From Perilla frutescens (taxonomy: Eukaryota; Streptophyta; Magnoliopsida; Lamiales; Lamiaceae): a DNA stretch of 64,000 nucleotides. The stretch covers positions 55,563,726 through 55,627,725 of the forward strand of contig BRKX01000013.1 of assembly GCA_026008535.1 (NCBI GenBank). Direction: 5' to 3'. Numbering within the stretch: position 1 is the first letter of the stretch; each line of letters starts with the position of its first letter. Position numbers and translations under genes: made by a program. A model generated the notes under the pieces. The model saw only the letters and a list, made by a program, of their open reading frames with translations. It did not search any database and had not been told where the DNA came from. This document shows positions 1 to 13,570 of this stretch, in pieces.

Positions 1-317
1 CGTAGTGATCTAGTCATGATGTTCAAGCCTTGCACTATACTCATCAAATACATAATTATTATGAATCTTGATATTCCATTTTATCTTGTTATTCCTGCAT
101 TAATAGTTTGTCCCCATGGTGATAATATGAACATAGTGGTTGATATGCTCGCACGTGTGTTCTATAGATTTAAAGGAGCGGATTTTCCTGGTTGATTCTA
201 GTTTATCTTGTCTTGTAGTATGAACCTTCCCATTAGATGACTTTACTATTTTTTGTGGTTTATTCGTTTTATGTTAATTTTTTTGTAAACTTAAGTTGAT
301 TGTGGGGTTTCTATAGT

Positions 318-1330
318 TGCAATAACACAAAGGAATGTGCGAGGTCTTTATGGTGATGTTGAGGATGAAATGCTTGATGATGTTGATGAAGAAGAACAGA
401 GAAGGGTTGTTTGGGGTCCTAAATGTGATATGTACGGTGCTGATGTTGTCTCTGATGTATGTTATCAATATTATTGTGTACTACAACACTTGATTTATTT
501 GGTCTTGAATATGAGATATTGGACAGTTCCAAAGTTTATGATTTCTTGAATATTTTTAATATGTTAAACTAATATTCTACATATCTTGAACACCTTAAAA
601 TAATACTTAATACTCTCGAGTTCTGAGTGAAAATCTCTCCAGGATTGTATGTGTTATAGTGTTATATAAGGCTATATTTCATCAGCTAAAGAAGAAACAA
701 TGTAGCAAAATTTCTGATATACATATATAAGGTGATGGTTATTAAGTCTCATGGTTTAACCGTATAACTACTTTAGTCAATGATACCATTTTTTAGAACA
801 TGGTTGAAATTTATCTTGTAATCAAGCTATATCAGCTATCAAGTTAATCACTCTGAGAGAATAACTGTTTCTTCTAACAATTTATTGAATGGCATCTGAG
901 TAAGAATTACAATGTTATTGTATGGTGCATTGTATCTTTTTCTTAAAATGACTACTAGTGCAATTTCAAAGGTACATTGTGCAACACTTTCCTCTACGAA
1001 GGGTCGTGCTTTAATATATAACAACACCATCACAATGTTTGCCTCTTAGTAAAACTTTTTGCATCAACCTTTTCCTGAACCAAATGGATGCTAACCCTAA
1101 TGGATGCTAACATAAGATTTTAGATTCCATGCTATCATTTTTTTATATTTCTTTCTTTCAAATGGAATTTTTAAACAAGTGTCGTGACTTGTTTTAAATT
1201 TTTTTCTTATATTAAGCCACAATTAAGTGATGGTGAAGATGCAGCTGAATAGGAGAAAGAGGGTTTGAAATTGCAAAGTGAAAAATCAAAAGTTATATCA
1301 ATGGAGGATTTTGGCCTTGACAATACTAGC
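318..1330 (+). pseudogene. Sas10/UTP3-like gene fragment (broken)
   Basis: Sas10/UTP3 (THAL in Arabidopsis) is a nucleolar protein of small-subunit ribosome biogenesis. An exon-like stretch at about 318-457, after a TATAG acceptor and before a GTATGT donor, reads GLYGDVEDEMLDD and later RRVVWGP and MYGAD. This resembles the family's conserved block (GGVEDEM, then WG, then a Tyr-Ala-Asp motif). About 760 bp later, at 1219-1330, a second block reads EKEGLKLQSEK and SMEDFGLD, like the acidic-helix and EDFGL motif that follows in the family. The second block carries an in-frame TAG just before EKEGL and another stop shortly after. No Sas10 C-terminal domain follows. The match is from memory of the family pattern, so I call it a truncated pseudogene with moderate confidence. 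It could instead be part of a gene running in from the left. Confidence 0.5.
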
Positions 1331-2655
1331 TTTAGGGTTTGAAAGGAGCTTTGTTGATTCCACATCATTGTCACATTTCAGGAAATCTTGGATCACGGAA
1401 ACCCCCATCAAAAGCTTCTCTTGACAAAGGAATCAAAGATGAAGAAGGAATGGCATATGGGGTAATAAAGAAATATTTAAATGCTTTTGACAGAGGAAAA
1501 GCTAATGGATGTTGTGTACATGTCAGTCTGCTTTTCCGCATCTTGATCTTTCTCTTTACTAGTTCTCTCTTTATGAATCTAGAAGAGTTTACTATTTTTA
1601 CTCGTCGCAGGTTTTCATTATGATTAACTGGATATGTTTTTTTTATTCTATTGCCGGTTAAGTGGTAAACTGGAATAATGCAAACTTATTTTCTTGTTTT
1701 TCTGATTGTGTTCTAAAAAATAAAATTATGAGGGGGTAAGAATCCTTAACACTACACAATATAGGCCATGTCTGAACTATTTTTCACCTACAAAGATGGA
1801 ACCTCTGTCATCATTCCTCCCCCAATCCATTACACCTCGGGGTTGGGGATGTGGGTATTAGTTGTTGGGTATATGATGTATACCCATGACATAATTTTTC
1901 ATAGCTAGTTGTCATTGGTTGCATATATAATGTATGTACTTTAGTCCTCTACTTACTAGATTAAAATTTAGCAATTTGTCTTCCCTTCATTTTTTTGCAT
2001 ATGATGTTTCTTAAAGGGGCTAGCCTAATGACTAGTTTTGTAGCTCTCATAGCTGAATGATGCCTTAGACCAACTTCAGAACAAAGTTAACCCACTTGTA
2101 GAAAAGGTACAATCATTCGTCATCTTATATGGTTGTAATTTATTGGGTTTATTTCGCTTAATGTTATGAGCCTGTGTTAATAAATGAGTGATTATCTGAA
2201 CTGGAACTCTTTCTTCATCTCATTGTACACCTTGTTCCTCATCTTCATTTTAACACTAGGAAAATTTGTCCTTGAAGGTGCCGGTACCACTCTACATGAT
2301 GAATGAACAATAAATTAATATATAATAAATTGTATGAAGAGGATAGGGTTGTAAATCATTCGCAAATGAGAGAACAACCTAAATTTTGGTTGCAGCAATG
2401 CTTCTATCTAGTTTCTTGTCTTAAACATAATTTTTCTTTGATTTTTTTTAGTTCTTCATTCAATCCATTTAGTGTCTCTTATGTATGTTGCTTCTTTCTC
2501 TTAAGTTGGTGTTTTATAAGACTTATAAAATATTTTCCTATTCAATTAATATGGTGCATTGGTGCTTATAAGACATAATTTAGGAAAAATAAATATGAGT
2601 TAATAAGTACCTATCGATTGGATAGTTATCAGGCACGTAAATATGAGTTAATAAG
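1331..2655. other. Intergenic DNA, no gene recognised
   Basis: AT-rich sequence with short open frames only (for example 1339-1623 and 2303-2578), none with recognisable motifs. A 22-base block starting TAAATATGAGTTAATAAGTA occurs at about 2591 and again at about 2639, 48 bases apart, beside the truncated end of the Athila fragment. It may be a small local duplication made when that end was broken. Confidence 0.4.
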
Positions 2656-2861
2656 TACCCCGTCACTAGTCTAGTGGCAATCATCTCATTACTCTCATCT
2701 TGCACAACAGTCATACCCCCCATCTTAGCCACGACTTGGATGGGACTGACCCATTCACTATCTGATATTGCATAGATAATTCATGCATCTTACCATTTCA
2801 AGACTTCTTTCCTCACAACTTCCTGCATGATCGGATTAAGCCTGCGCTGTGGTTACACACG
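2656..2861 (-). pseudogene. Athila reverse transcriptase fragment
   Basis: Read on the minus strand this stretch has the start of an Athila-type reverse transcriptase: RLNPIMQEVVRKEVLKW, then IIYAISDSEWVSPIQVV and GGMTVVQ. The same segment occurs in the better preserved Athila element at about 51640-51800 (HPVMKDVVLKKIIKLL, IIYPISDSKWVS). It is cut on the left at about 2655 and abuts the LTR at 2862 on the right. In-frame stops are present. Together with the gag pieces at 7.4-9.9 kb and the LTR at 9955-11432 it belongs to one minus-strand Athila remnant later split by a chromoviral insertion. Confidence 0.7.
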
Positions 2862-5781
2862 TGTAGCGCCCCGATCCCGAAAGATCGTGAAAATGGACGC
2901 CACGGGGGTTGGAATTAAGAAGCGGGAAAGAAATGGGGTAATTAAATTAATGACGGGGTGTTAATCCAAAAGGATTAATGTTTGGAATAAAATTTAACAA
3001 CCGAGTATGCCAAAGATAGGTTATGCCTTCCGAAAAATTAGACAGCATAACCTCTGTAACTAGAGCGAATCTCCGTTTATAACGGCTTATAAGAGAAGAA
3101 TGGAAGTTGTAACAATTCAATAAGCCCTTTCATAGGCCAAACGGAAACAAATAATCAGATACCAACAATTAATAGACCCATTCATAGGTCGACAAAAGAA
3201 ACAGACACCAATATGCTGAACAAATGAAGCCCTTCCATAGGCCAAAATGAATGATCAAATAGACATAACGAAAGACGGACTTCCTCCCCTTGGAATAATT
3301 ATGTAGCTAAGCATATGATACATGTTAACTAGGAAGTCAACAAATGTTCAGAATCAGAGAAGCAGAATCATATCAACAAATTACCAAGATCAGAGTTCTT
3401 AGCATTTAGCAAAAGAATACCATAAGTGCGAAAGCTCAATTCTTAATAGAATACTAACAAAAAGGGACAACGGAAAAATATGTAAATCATAATAGCCCAT
3501 ATCTCAGCCTCGTCACATCCACGCTCCAGCCTACTTACCTGAAAATGTTTGAAAAGATTTGGGCTGAGTACTAATGCACTCAGTGGGCAAGTTTTACAAT
3601 TCAAGTTATGCAAATCATTTTATTAAAGTAATCTATCTGTGTTCATGCAGGTAGTGAAACTTAGGAGGTTTAAAAGTTGGAAGGAACCTAAGTTCACACA
3701 TTTTATCGTGAAACGCTTAAGAGTATAACCCGTCACTGCCCGCAACCCAAACTACATCACCAGCGCATAACGTTGAGTATGGCCATAGTATACCCAAAGA
3801 GTATAACCAATAAGTGTTTCATTTTAGTCTCACCAACAAGGAGTAGGGCAGGACAAACAATGCATGCATACTGTAGCTACTCATATTGACACAGCGCTGG
3901 TTTATGAGACTCCGACAACATACAGTAGCATGTAAATATTTAACACAGATAGTCACATATGCAATTTTGACAAAAGCAGAGCTTAATAACTCGAAAGATA
4001 CAATTTGCAAAGATATAGTTTAGTATAACACACCTGGTTAGCTAATAGTAGCTGAAGCTTTACACGTGTCTTGTAAATCCTAATTAAATATGGGTCTCGG
4101 GTTCGGACCTACAAAGGAGAAACTACCTATTAGTATCATGCTAGGCCTTGAAACTATAACATAAGGTAAGCTTCAACTTATGATAGATAAATGATTTTTT
4201 TCTAAGCTAAACTAAATGTAATACGAATATTCTAAACTAATAAAACGACTTCAAACTACAATGCGCAACATTAGGATTTCATTCTCAACTCAACACTTTA
4301 GGGAATTAAATTCAGCGAATATTTTCGAGTAAAGCCGTCCAAAAACATTTGGAAAAGGTGGAGGTCGATCACTTGCCATTTTACTCGATTCTGATCAAAT
4401 TTAATCTACGAGTCTTTCTGGCTTTCAAAAAATTACCAAATTTAATTGATAACATACTTCACATATAACAATGCAAGTGTGAAAATTTCATGATTTTCAG
4501 ACGACACATGAAAAAGATACGAATTTAAATACACGATTTGAATAATTGGGTAAACTCAAAAATCCGCCTGGACAAAAATGGAATCTATAGCTAAGTAGAG
4601 AATCCACCATAGAGAATAAATGCTGAAGGAACCTTTTTGCTAGGACAGTTCTAACAAACATTTTGAAGTAATTCTAACTAAAATGCAATTTTTGAAAATG
4701 AGACATTAACTTCGAAAAATCATATTAAATTCATTTCAACACGAAACGGAGCACCGTCTGCGGCCACACGTCAATCTCGACGGGTACCACAATCGTTTAG
4801 AAGGGATCAAAGGCTAATTCCGGCCACACCGGCCGAAAAGCTGGCTAGCGAAAATTCCCGCCACAAATTTTAGCTGAAAATGTATCGGTCTCGATCGAGC
4901 TCGATACTCGTTGGATTTTCGCTCAAAAGTACAATTTTAGATAGTGCAGAAAATAAGAAATTTAATGGTATAATCAGATCAAAGATCGGACGATTAGAAC
5001 ATAAATTCGAACTGGGCAGATTTATAATATAATATTCGGACTATTTATAAAAAGAAGATTTCTAATACGACTATCCAGGAAGAGTAGATCTGAGATTTAC
5101 ATAAAATGAAAACGGGAAAAAATATGGAAAACTCACAACATCAAAAATCGGAATCGGTAGAATTAAAGATAATCGAAATATAAGCATATTTAGAACTTGA
5201 AATTTCTAAATTCATCAGTCCGAATGATCAGAATCGGAGAAAGTACCTTCTCCGAGGAATTGGCGGCGGTTATGATGATTTTTCATCGTGATCATGCTTC
5301 GTCTCATCATTTCAATCATGTATTCGTGATCTACACGTTGACACCTTCAAAATGACTTAAGCTCCTATTTATAGAGGAAAAATAAATAGGATAATAACGA
5401 ATAAAAGAAAGAGGATAATGATGGAAAAAGAATAGGATAATTAAGAATAAGATAATCTTTTGAAAAAGAAATTGGATAATGACGGATGTGCCTTTTTCTA
5501 TTAAATTTATTATTTTCCAACTTAAAGTTGTGCCAAGAGTTCATTTGAACTCGAAATTTGAAATTTCAAAGGTTGGCACGATTCTTGAAATATTTTCTAT
5601 CAACCCGAGAAAAATATCATAACATATTTTTAAGGCAAGTTTTGACCAAATTAGATTTAACAGATTTCCCTGGCTGCGATTTTCCTTTATTTGAGTCATT
5701 TAAGGACCCAGCTTATTTTCTAACTTACCAGAGGATAACATAAGTTGAATAAAATCTTCTAAAATATTTCGGGGTATTACA
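2862..5781 (-). repeat. Chromoviral (Tekay/Del-like) LTR, 2.9 kb
   Basis: The plus-strand sequence starts TGTAGCGCCCCGATCCC and ends CGGGGTATTACA, so on the minus strand it runs TGTAATACCCCG to GGGGCGCTACA, with TG/CA termini typical of long Tekay/Del LTRs. Immediately right of 5781 the minus strand has a purine-rich tract (AAGGGGGGTAGAA) that looks like the polypurine tract upstream of a 3' LTR. The interior carries a GCTGAGTAC...CACTCAGT hairpin at about 3564-3590, shared with the LTRs at 33.6 kb and 40.4 kb. No second LTR copy of this element is in the window, so it is a truncated element or a 3' LTR with a partial body. Confidence 0.75.
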
Positions 5782-7440
5782 TTCTACCCCCCTTAAATAA
5801 ATTTTGTCCCGAAATTTCCATATCTTGAGAAGAAGTATCAAAGTACATCCTCAGGGTTCAAAACCTCAATTTTTGTACTTGCAGCCTAGAACTGATATGG
5901 GTTTCCTATTCTTTAGGTTGATTCTCAACCTTTATCCCTCTTTCCGCTTTCTTCTTGGTCAAATACTTCTTTGAAGAGTCTATACTTGCTCTTCTTTTCC
6001 ACGCAAATTTATCTTTCTGTAAGCCTAAACGTTCGCCATCTTTCTCTATCCTTTGTGAGAGCTATCACGATGCACCGACTTCATATAATCTCCCCATGAT
6101 TCGAATGAGCACGCCCTTGGACGGTTGGATTACAAATTCTATCAGGTTCGAACTGTGTTTTATCTCTTTCCTTAAAATGTTGAGATTTGACATTCACGTC
6201 TTCTTGAAGCGTGTTTGAATCGTATTTCTGATGTAAATTAGTTTTATTTTCCTTGTTATACTATTCTCTTTTCTTTAAAATGGTAATCCGACTGTCTGGC
6301 TCCCACTAGTGATCACCTTCGCTTGCATGCATAGTAAGAATCATATGTCTAGACTTTAACTGTAAGCTCGAAACTTTCTTGTTGACATCCATTGATCATC
6401 TTAAATGTTACGAACTGAGAAATTACTTTAGAAATGTACTTTCGACTTTGGAGAACACTAACTGATATTTTTTTCGGTTCCATTCATCATTATGGAATAC
6501 TACCATTCGCTCTCCTGGAAATATACTTAAATGAATACTTCTATAAGCTCTCTCTTCTATTTGAAGACTCACACTTAAGTTCTATGAGTGAGATTAAAAT
6601 AAATCAAACACCTCTGAGTGAGAACTTTATCTGATCAACAATAGCTGGAAGAGAGGTAACACTATGTTATTTATACCAAAAATATTACCTTTTTAGAGGA
6701 TTTATAACTCGAAGGGTTCTCACATTTTACAAAGATATATGAGAATAACAAAAGAAAATCAACGCTTAAGAGCTGAGAACCGTGCTGAAATATTTTCATA
6801 AAGGCGTCAGCATAGCCTAACAAGTAAATGCCATTGCTGATTCTTGATGATCAAAGAAGTATCATCCAAAAGATTTCAAATTATCCAAGAGGATAAAATT
6901 AACGAATCCCAAGTGGTATAAATGGAGAATTCCAAATGATATGAAGCTGTTGAAAGGAAATTGATTCAATTAATAAGAGAATAAATCGATTTCAAAAGAG
7001 AATGAATAAATCGATTCTATCAACACGAGAATGAATAAATAGACTCATCAAAACTTCCTATCATAATGAAACTCTCAATCTATCGAACACTAGGTCTATC
7101 TTCTTAATGACCTTCTTCGGGTTCTCCTTCCTTCTTTCTTGAGCTTCACCCATCTTGTTTTTTTTACGAGGTTGCTACGATAAAGCACGAGTCGGCTAGA
7201 CTTTGCACTGGTTGGAAAAGCGACGTCTCGGGAATCATTTTCTACCCATCGGAAGGATACGAGAGAACGACTTGATCTATGATACCTCCTAGACTCAAAA
7301 TAGTTTGACTTAACTTCTCCTGGAAGCTGAGTAGAACACCGGCAAACATATCTTTAAATTAATTTGGTAGCAATCATGACGATCATCTTTACCCTCATTC
7401 TAAAAATTGATCTAAAACAAGCTACAAATCTTGGGAATGA
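5782..7440 (-). mobile_element. Eroded chromoviral internal region
   Basis: This interval lies between the LTR ending at 5781 and the resumption of Athila gag. Next to the LTR the minus strand has a polypurine tract and the GAAATTTCGGGACAAAATTT context usual at the 3' end of Tekay/Del elements. The rest has no coherent pol reading frame. Open frames at 5955-6218 and 6434-6634 show no known motif. I treat it as decayed or internally deleted retrotransposon body; the exact right boundary with Athila is uncertain by some hundreds of bases. Confidence 0.45.
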
Positions 7441-8261
7441 AACAAGCTACAAATCTTTTGAGATTCACCATCTCAAAATCACCCAACCTCTTTTTCTTTA
7501 TGATCACATCCTTGAGGAATTTCGCAAGGTCGACATTTGTTGCAAGGCCTCCACGAGGGGTATATTAATTTGTACCCGTTGGAAATATCAAGAAACTTGG
7601 AAAATTGTTCTTCATGTTTGATTTTCTGGAGCCTTTGAGGGTAAGGTATATTCATCTTCGGCTCATCCCCTTTTCTTTCTATGGGCACCACTTCCTTCTC
7701 CATTGGTGTATCTTCCTTTGCATCTCCTAAATCTTCCATTTCTTCTACATCTTTCCTATCTTCACCCCTAGCTTCTTCCTCTTGAGTCGGCATGGCGGGC
7801 CCCTTGTAAGATGTACCACTTCGTAAAGTCATAGCTTTGCAATTCTCTTTCGGGTTGATTGTAGTGTTGGAAGAAAATTGACCCAGATGGTGTTGGTCTA
7901 GGAAGCATAGATACTCTCCAAGGGGTTAACGTATTCATAAAAAACGTATTTAATACAAATACGAAAAAAATATGGTTCAAATACGTATTAAAAATGTATT
8001 TTAAATTTTTATTTTTTTATTTTTTTAAAAAAAATACGGTCAAAATACGTTTTCTTATAAGTCAAAATACGTTTTCTTATAAGTCAAAATACGTTTTCTT
8101 AAATTATTATTTTTTTTTTATTTTTTTTTTTATAATATTTTTATGTTTTGAATTAGAAGTGTGAACTTATTGTTATAAGACAGTTACCTTAGACTTTTAA
8201 GTTTTAATTAATTAGTTATTTGCTTTATTTTGAGATAAATATGTTTATATGAGTTTCATAA

Positions 8262-8301
<40 letters not shown>

Positions 8302-9881
8302 ATATAAAATATTACAAATAAATATAAACGTATTTTTAACGTATTCGTATCTTGATTTTTTGAAAATGATCGTATTTTCATATCGTATCGTATTCGTATT
8401 TTGTATCCATATTCGTACCGATGCTTCGTAGGTGTTGGTCTCCCAAGGTGGAAGCAAGTTGCCCCATCTGTTTCTCTAACATCTTTAACTGGGTATTCAC
8501 GGCGGCTTGGTTGCTCTCAATCTTCTCAAATTGAGTTTGAAAATCCCCCATATATTTATCGATCTTGTTCATGAATTCCATGAGAAGTTTATCCATCTTT
8601 GATTTCTTGTCATCATCTATCAGCCCGTTGGTGATTGAGAATCCGGGTGGCAGTTGAACACGGTTGTTTAGATTTACATAGGACAAATTAAGGTGAGGCG
8701 ATATTTGATGATATTGATTTCCCCCTTGTCCATGTGGTCCACCATAGAGAGGTTTAAAATCCGGATTGAATGGTCTTTGATAGTTCCCATATCCACCTTG
8801 GTTAAAATAGTTAACCTCTTCAAGACTAGGCAACACGGAAGACTCGGGGCTTGGCGATGTCATGGCTTTAATTTTTGAATTCATCGTGGACATCTGAGTG
8901 GCTAGAAGCGCAATCTCATCCGTGCTAGTGGTATCAACCTTCTTCAAAATTTGAGCATTTTCTCTCCCCCTGGCCATTGGTAGGCATTAGAGGCCATCTC
9001 TTCAATAATGGTAATAGTCACTTCTGGGCCTCATGCCAACAATGAGCCTCATGTGGATGCATCCAAAATACTTCTCACTTGAAGCTTGCATCTGTCATAG
9101 AATACACAGACCTGGTGGTTTGTGCCAAAACCATGACAAGGATATTTTCTGAGCATCTCACTAAGCCTTTCTCATGCTTCACACATTGTCTCCTCGTCCC
9201 TCTGTCAAAATTGTGTAATTTTCCCTTTTAATTTAAGTGTTTTTCTATGTGGGAAAAACTTCTGGAGAAACTTAGAGACCATCTCGTTCCATGATGTAAA
9301 TGCCCCTGGTGTTTAGTTCAACGACCAAGCTCTTGCCTTGTCTCAAAGGGAGAAGTAGAAAAGTCTAAAATAAGCGTGATAGTGTCCTCCGGCATTCCAT
9401 TGATCTTTACTATCTGACTTATCTCTAGAAATTGATTCACGTGCTCGTGAGGATCCTCCAAAGCCAATCCCCCAAACTGGTTTTGTAAAACCATAGTAAT
9501 TAAAGCTAACTTTAATTCGAAGTTATTCATTTGAATAATCGGGCCATTAACTACTCCTTCATTTACCACTGGTTGGAATAGGTTGCGGATTGGAGCTTCC
9601 TTAGCTTGAGCACGGGCTTCCTCCTGAGCCCTCAATTGTCCCCTCATTTCATCTAGCTACCTTTGCATTTGATGGATCAAAGGGTCTTGATTGGGTGGTG
9701 GATTGTCCGCCATCCTTCTTCGTCGCCTACGTGCGTTGTTATGTCGGTTTGTAGCTTCAATTTTGGGGTCTACTTCAAGCAAAGGGTTACCTTGTGACCT
9801 TGTACGTATGCACCACTTGTTGAATGGATAAAGATAAGTTGGGTACTCAAGAAAAGCTAAATAAAACATGTAATCTAGCAA
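7441..9881 (-). pseudogene. Athila gag/protease-linker pseudogene
   Basis: Minus-strand gag of an Athila retrotransposon. It would start near 9881 and run leftwards: an Arg-rich segment (NARRRRRRMADNPPP), then the gag core (NNFELKLALITMVLQNQFGG, EDPHEHVNQFLEI), a WNEMVSKFLQKFFP segment at about 9230-9290, a QGGYGNYQRPFNPDF proline-rich region, a coiled-coil-like stretch (MDKLLMEFMNKIDKYMGDF) and the TLRSGTSYKGP motif before the protease. There is an in-frame TAG near 9656 and further stops and frame changes between 9318 and 8977. A MITE interrupts it at 7899-8430. After about 7480 the family pattern is lost. No protease or pol follows locally; the RT scrap is beyond the chromoviral insertion. 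Confidence 0.8.
7899..8430. mobile_element. Non-autonomous DNA transposon (MITE), 10-bp TSD
   Basis: A 532-bp insertion inside Athila gag, flanked by the 10-bp direct repeat GGTGTTGGTC at 7889-7898 and 8431-8440. The ends form short imperfect inverted repeats (TAGGAAGCAT against TACGAAGCAT). The subterminal regions are filled with CGTATT / AATACG words in opposite orientation on the two sides. The interior has three tandem copies of a 23-24 base unit (8041-8105, CAAAATACGTTTTCTTATAAGT core) and an (ATT)n run at 8262-8299. The TSD length suggests a Mutator-like origin; hAT-like (8 bp) is less likely. No transposase is encoded. Confidence 0.75.
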
Positions 9882-9931
9882 AACAATATTTGTATTGATA
9901 TTGCATAAAAACCCGAATTAACAACTAAATT

Positions 9932-9952
9932 CCTCGGCAACGGTGCCAAAAA
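9932..9952 (-). other. Primer-binding site (Athila type)
   Basis: On the minus strand this reads TTTTGGCACCGTTGCCGAGG, close to the TTGGCGCCGTTGCCGGGGA primer-binding site of Athila/Tat elements, which is also found in the better preserved element at about 48817-48836. It lies three or so bases inside the LTR boundary at 9955. Confidence 0.75.
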
Positions 9953-9954
9953 CT

Positions 9955-11432
9955 TGATGAGATTTTTCTTTCTGATGCACAAAATTGTCAAACAAATTTT
10001 AAAAGTAATCAATCCTACAGTGCAAGTGTACAGTGTTGTAGTACCGAAAAACGGGTCAAACACTGGGAATTATGGAAAATTCGAATACGCAAGCATCAAA
10101 CATACATTGTCTCACAAGTTAAACTAAATGAATATTTTTGGGATTTTCTATACTAAACATAAATGGAAATAATGTACGAAATCAATTAAAATGAGAAAAT
10201 TGCAAAATTGATTAACATCAGGATTTGATTAACAAAGAAGACGGGATTCTAGGGCGAAGCTCATCAATATAGGCACAATCATCTTGATATGAAAGACATG
10301 CTAATTTCCACTCTTGGGATTGAGACAAAGTTAGTCCTAGAACTCTCTGGAGCCTCTAGAACATAATTGGCCAAATAAGATTCTCCTATCTCTAGGGTTG
10401 AATTCATAATTCACTGATTTGAGCTCAAACAATCACCAAACATTAATTATATATTAAACACTCGTTATAACATCAAATTGATATTAACCAAATACCCATG
10501 CTAAATTACTTTTTTCAAAGACAATTTAACATCAAATCTTTCCCTTAGGTGGCCAACCTAAAGAAAGATGCAATCAAAATATTGATTTATGAAGAAGAGA
10601 GAGAGGAGAGAAGCATCAAGTCATATCAAAATTCATGTACCCAATATTAATTTACATCACCCTAGAACAATAAATTTAGCTACCCATACTTGAAATTAAA
10701 AAGCAACAAAAATCAACAATAAAAATGAAATCCATAAGCAAAGTGTAGAGTATACCCGAATTATGTAGATAAAACTTTTCAACTTCAAATCTTCTTGTAC
10801 ATGAACTCCTCCAAAATCAAAAGTCTCCAAAATTCTCTAAGTGCTAATTGAGGTAAAATGAAAGGGGCTTGCCCTAGATTTTGAACAATGGTCACTATTT
10901 ATACCCCATAATTTTTTGGTATTAAAATTAAAGAGAAAATGGAAATAAAAATCAAAAAGTTCGGAACTGGGCTTAGGAGGCGCGATCGACCCCACTTAAC
11001 CGCACGGGTCGCGCCACCTCCTCATCAGTCGGGTCGCACCTTATAACATTGTTTCTGGGCCTCTATTTGAATGCTCGGTCGCGCCTACTCCTGTACGCAG
11101 GTCGTGCCTCTCTTGGTGTTGCCCGAGTCGCGCCGATAGATGCGACTGAGTTGGTCGTGCCACATCATCCTAGTGCGGGTCGCGCCTCGTAATGGACTTT
11201 TATGCTCTCTGTTTGCAAGCGCACTCGCGCCACACACTATGTTGGGGTCACGTCACGTTGTACTCCTTGGAGGCTCGATCCGCTCCTTTTGTCCCTGAAA
11301 CATGAACAAATCTGTCAAATGCACTTATTTATCAACTATAGCTAATTCGATATTGAAATCAATAAATAAAGACAAAATACACCCTAGAGAACGAAATTAC
11401 GCTCAAAATTATGGTGAAAATCCCGTTTGTCA
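9955..11432 (-). repeat. Athila 5' LTR, about 1.48 kb
   Basis: On the minus strand the unit starts TGACAAACGGGATTTTCACC (ending at plus 11432) and finishes AAAAATCTCATCA at 9955, directly followed by the primer-binding site. Its position and length suit an Athila 5' LTR. The matching 3' LTR is absent because the left end of the element is truncated near 2655. The segment 10978-11290 is strikingly GC-rich with repeated GGGTCGCGCC-like words. The exact outer end was chosen from the TG terminus only. Confidence 0.65.
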
Positions 11433-13119
<1,687 letters not shown>

Positions 13120-13220
13120 AAAAATATTATAAACTTTTGTATTTTTTGAATTAGGTGAGACATATATTATTCTATATTAAAAATATTATAAACTTTTGTA
13201 TTTTTTGAATTAGGTGAGAC
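13120..13220. repeat. Tandem duplication of about 58 bp
   Basis: The block AAAAATATTATAAACTTTTG...GAATTAGGTGAGACA occurs twice in direct orientation, separated only by a short TATATTATTCTATATT stretch. The copies are almost identical, so the duplication is recent. Confidence 0.7.
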
Positions 13221-13410
13221 ATCTCATACACACTCTTATATTTTGACCGAGGATTAATATAGTTATTATTGAATGAATGTGGATACTCTTATGTATTTTT
13301 GTAAACACAAGATCCCAATACTTTATAAACATAAAAGGAAATATCTAAATTAGAGTGAAATGAATTTACCATCTTCAAAAAGTTTGTTAATTAGTAAGTA
13401 AATAAATACT

Positions 13411-13570
13411 CCCTCCGTTTCGTTTTATTTGTTGTTTTAGTTTTTTTATCTAGAATTAACAATTAATTTTGTGAAAAAATATATCTATCTCTCATATATG
13501 CCACAAAATCTTATTCAATTATATTTTTCCAAAGTAGAGTTTGTGATGGGGTTAAATTAAAGAAAGAGTA
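13411..13570 (+). mobile_element. Truncated Stowaway-like MITE
   Basis: Begins TACTCCCTCCGTTTCGTTTT, the usual terminus of plant Tc1/mariner-type MITEs, and then tracks the 25112-25373 MITE closely (GTTGTTTTAG, AGAATTAACAATTAATTTTG, CTCATATATG, GGGGTTAAATTA). The right terminal inverted repeat is missing; the sequence diverges near 13570. Confidence 0.6.
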
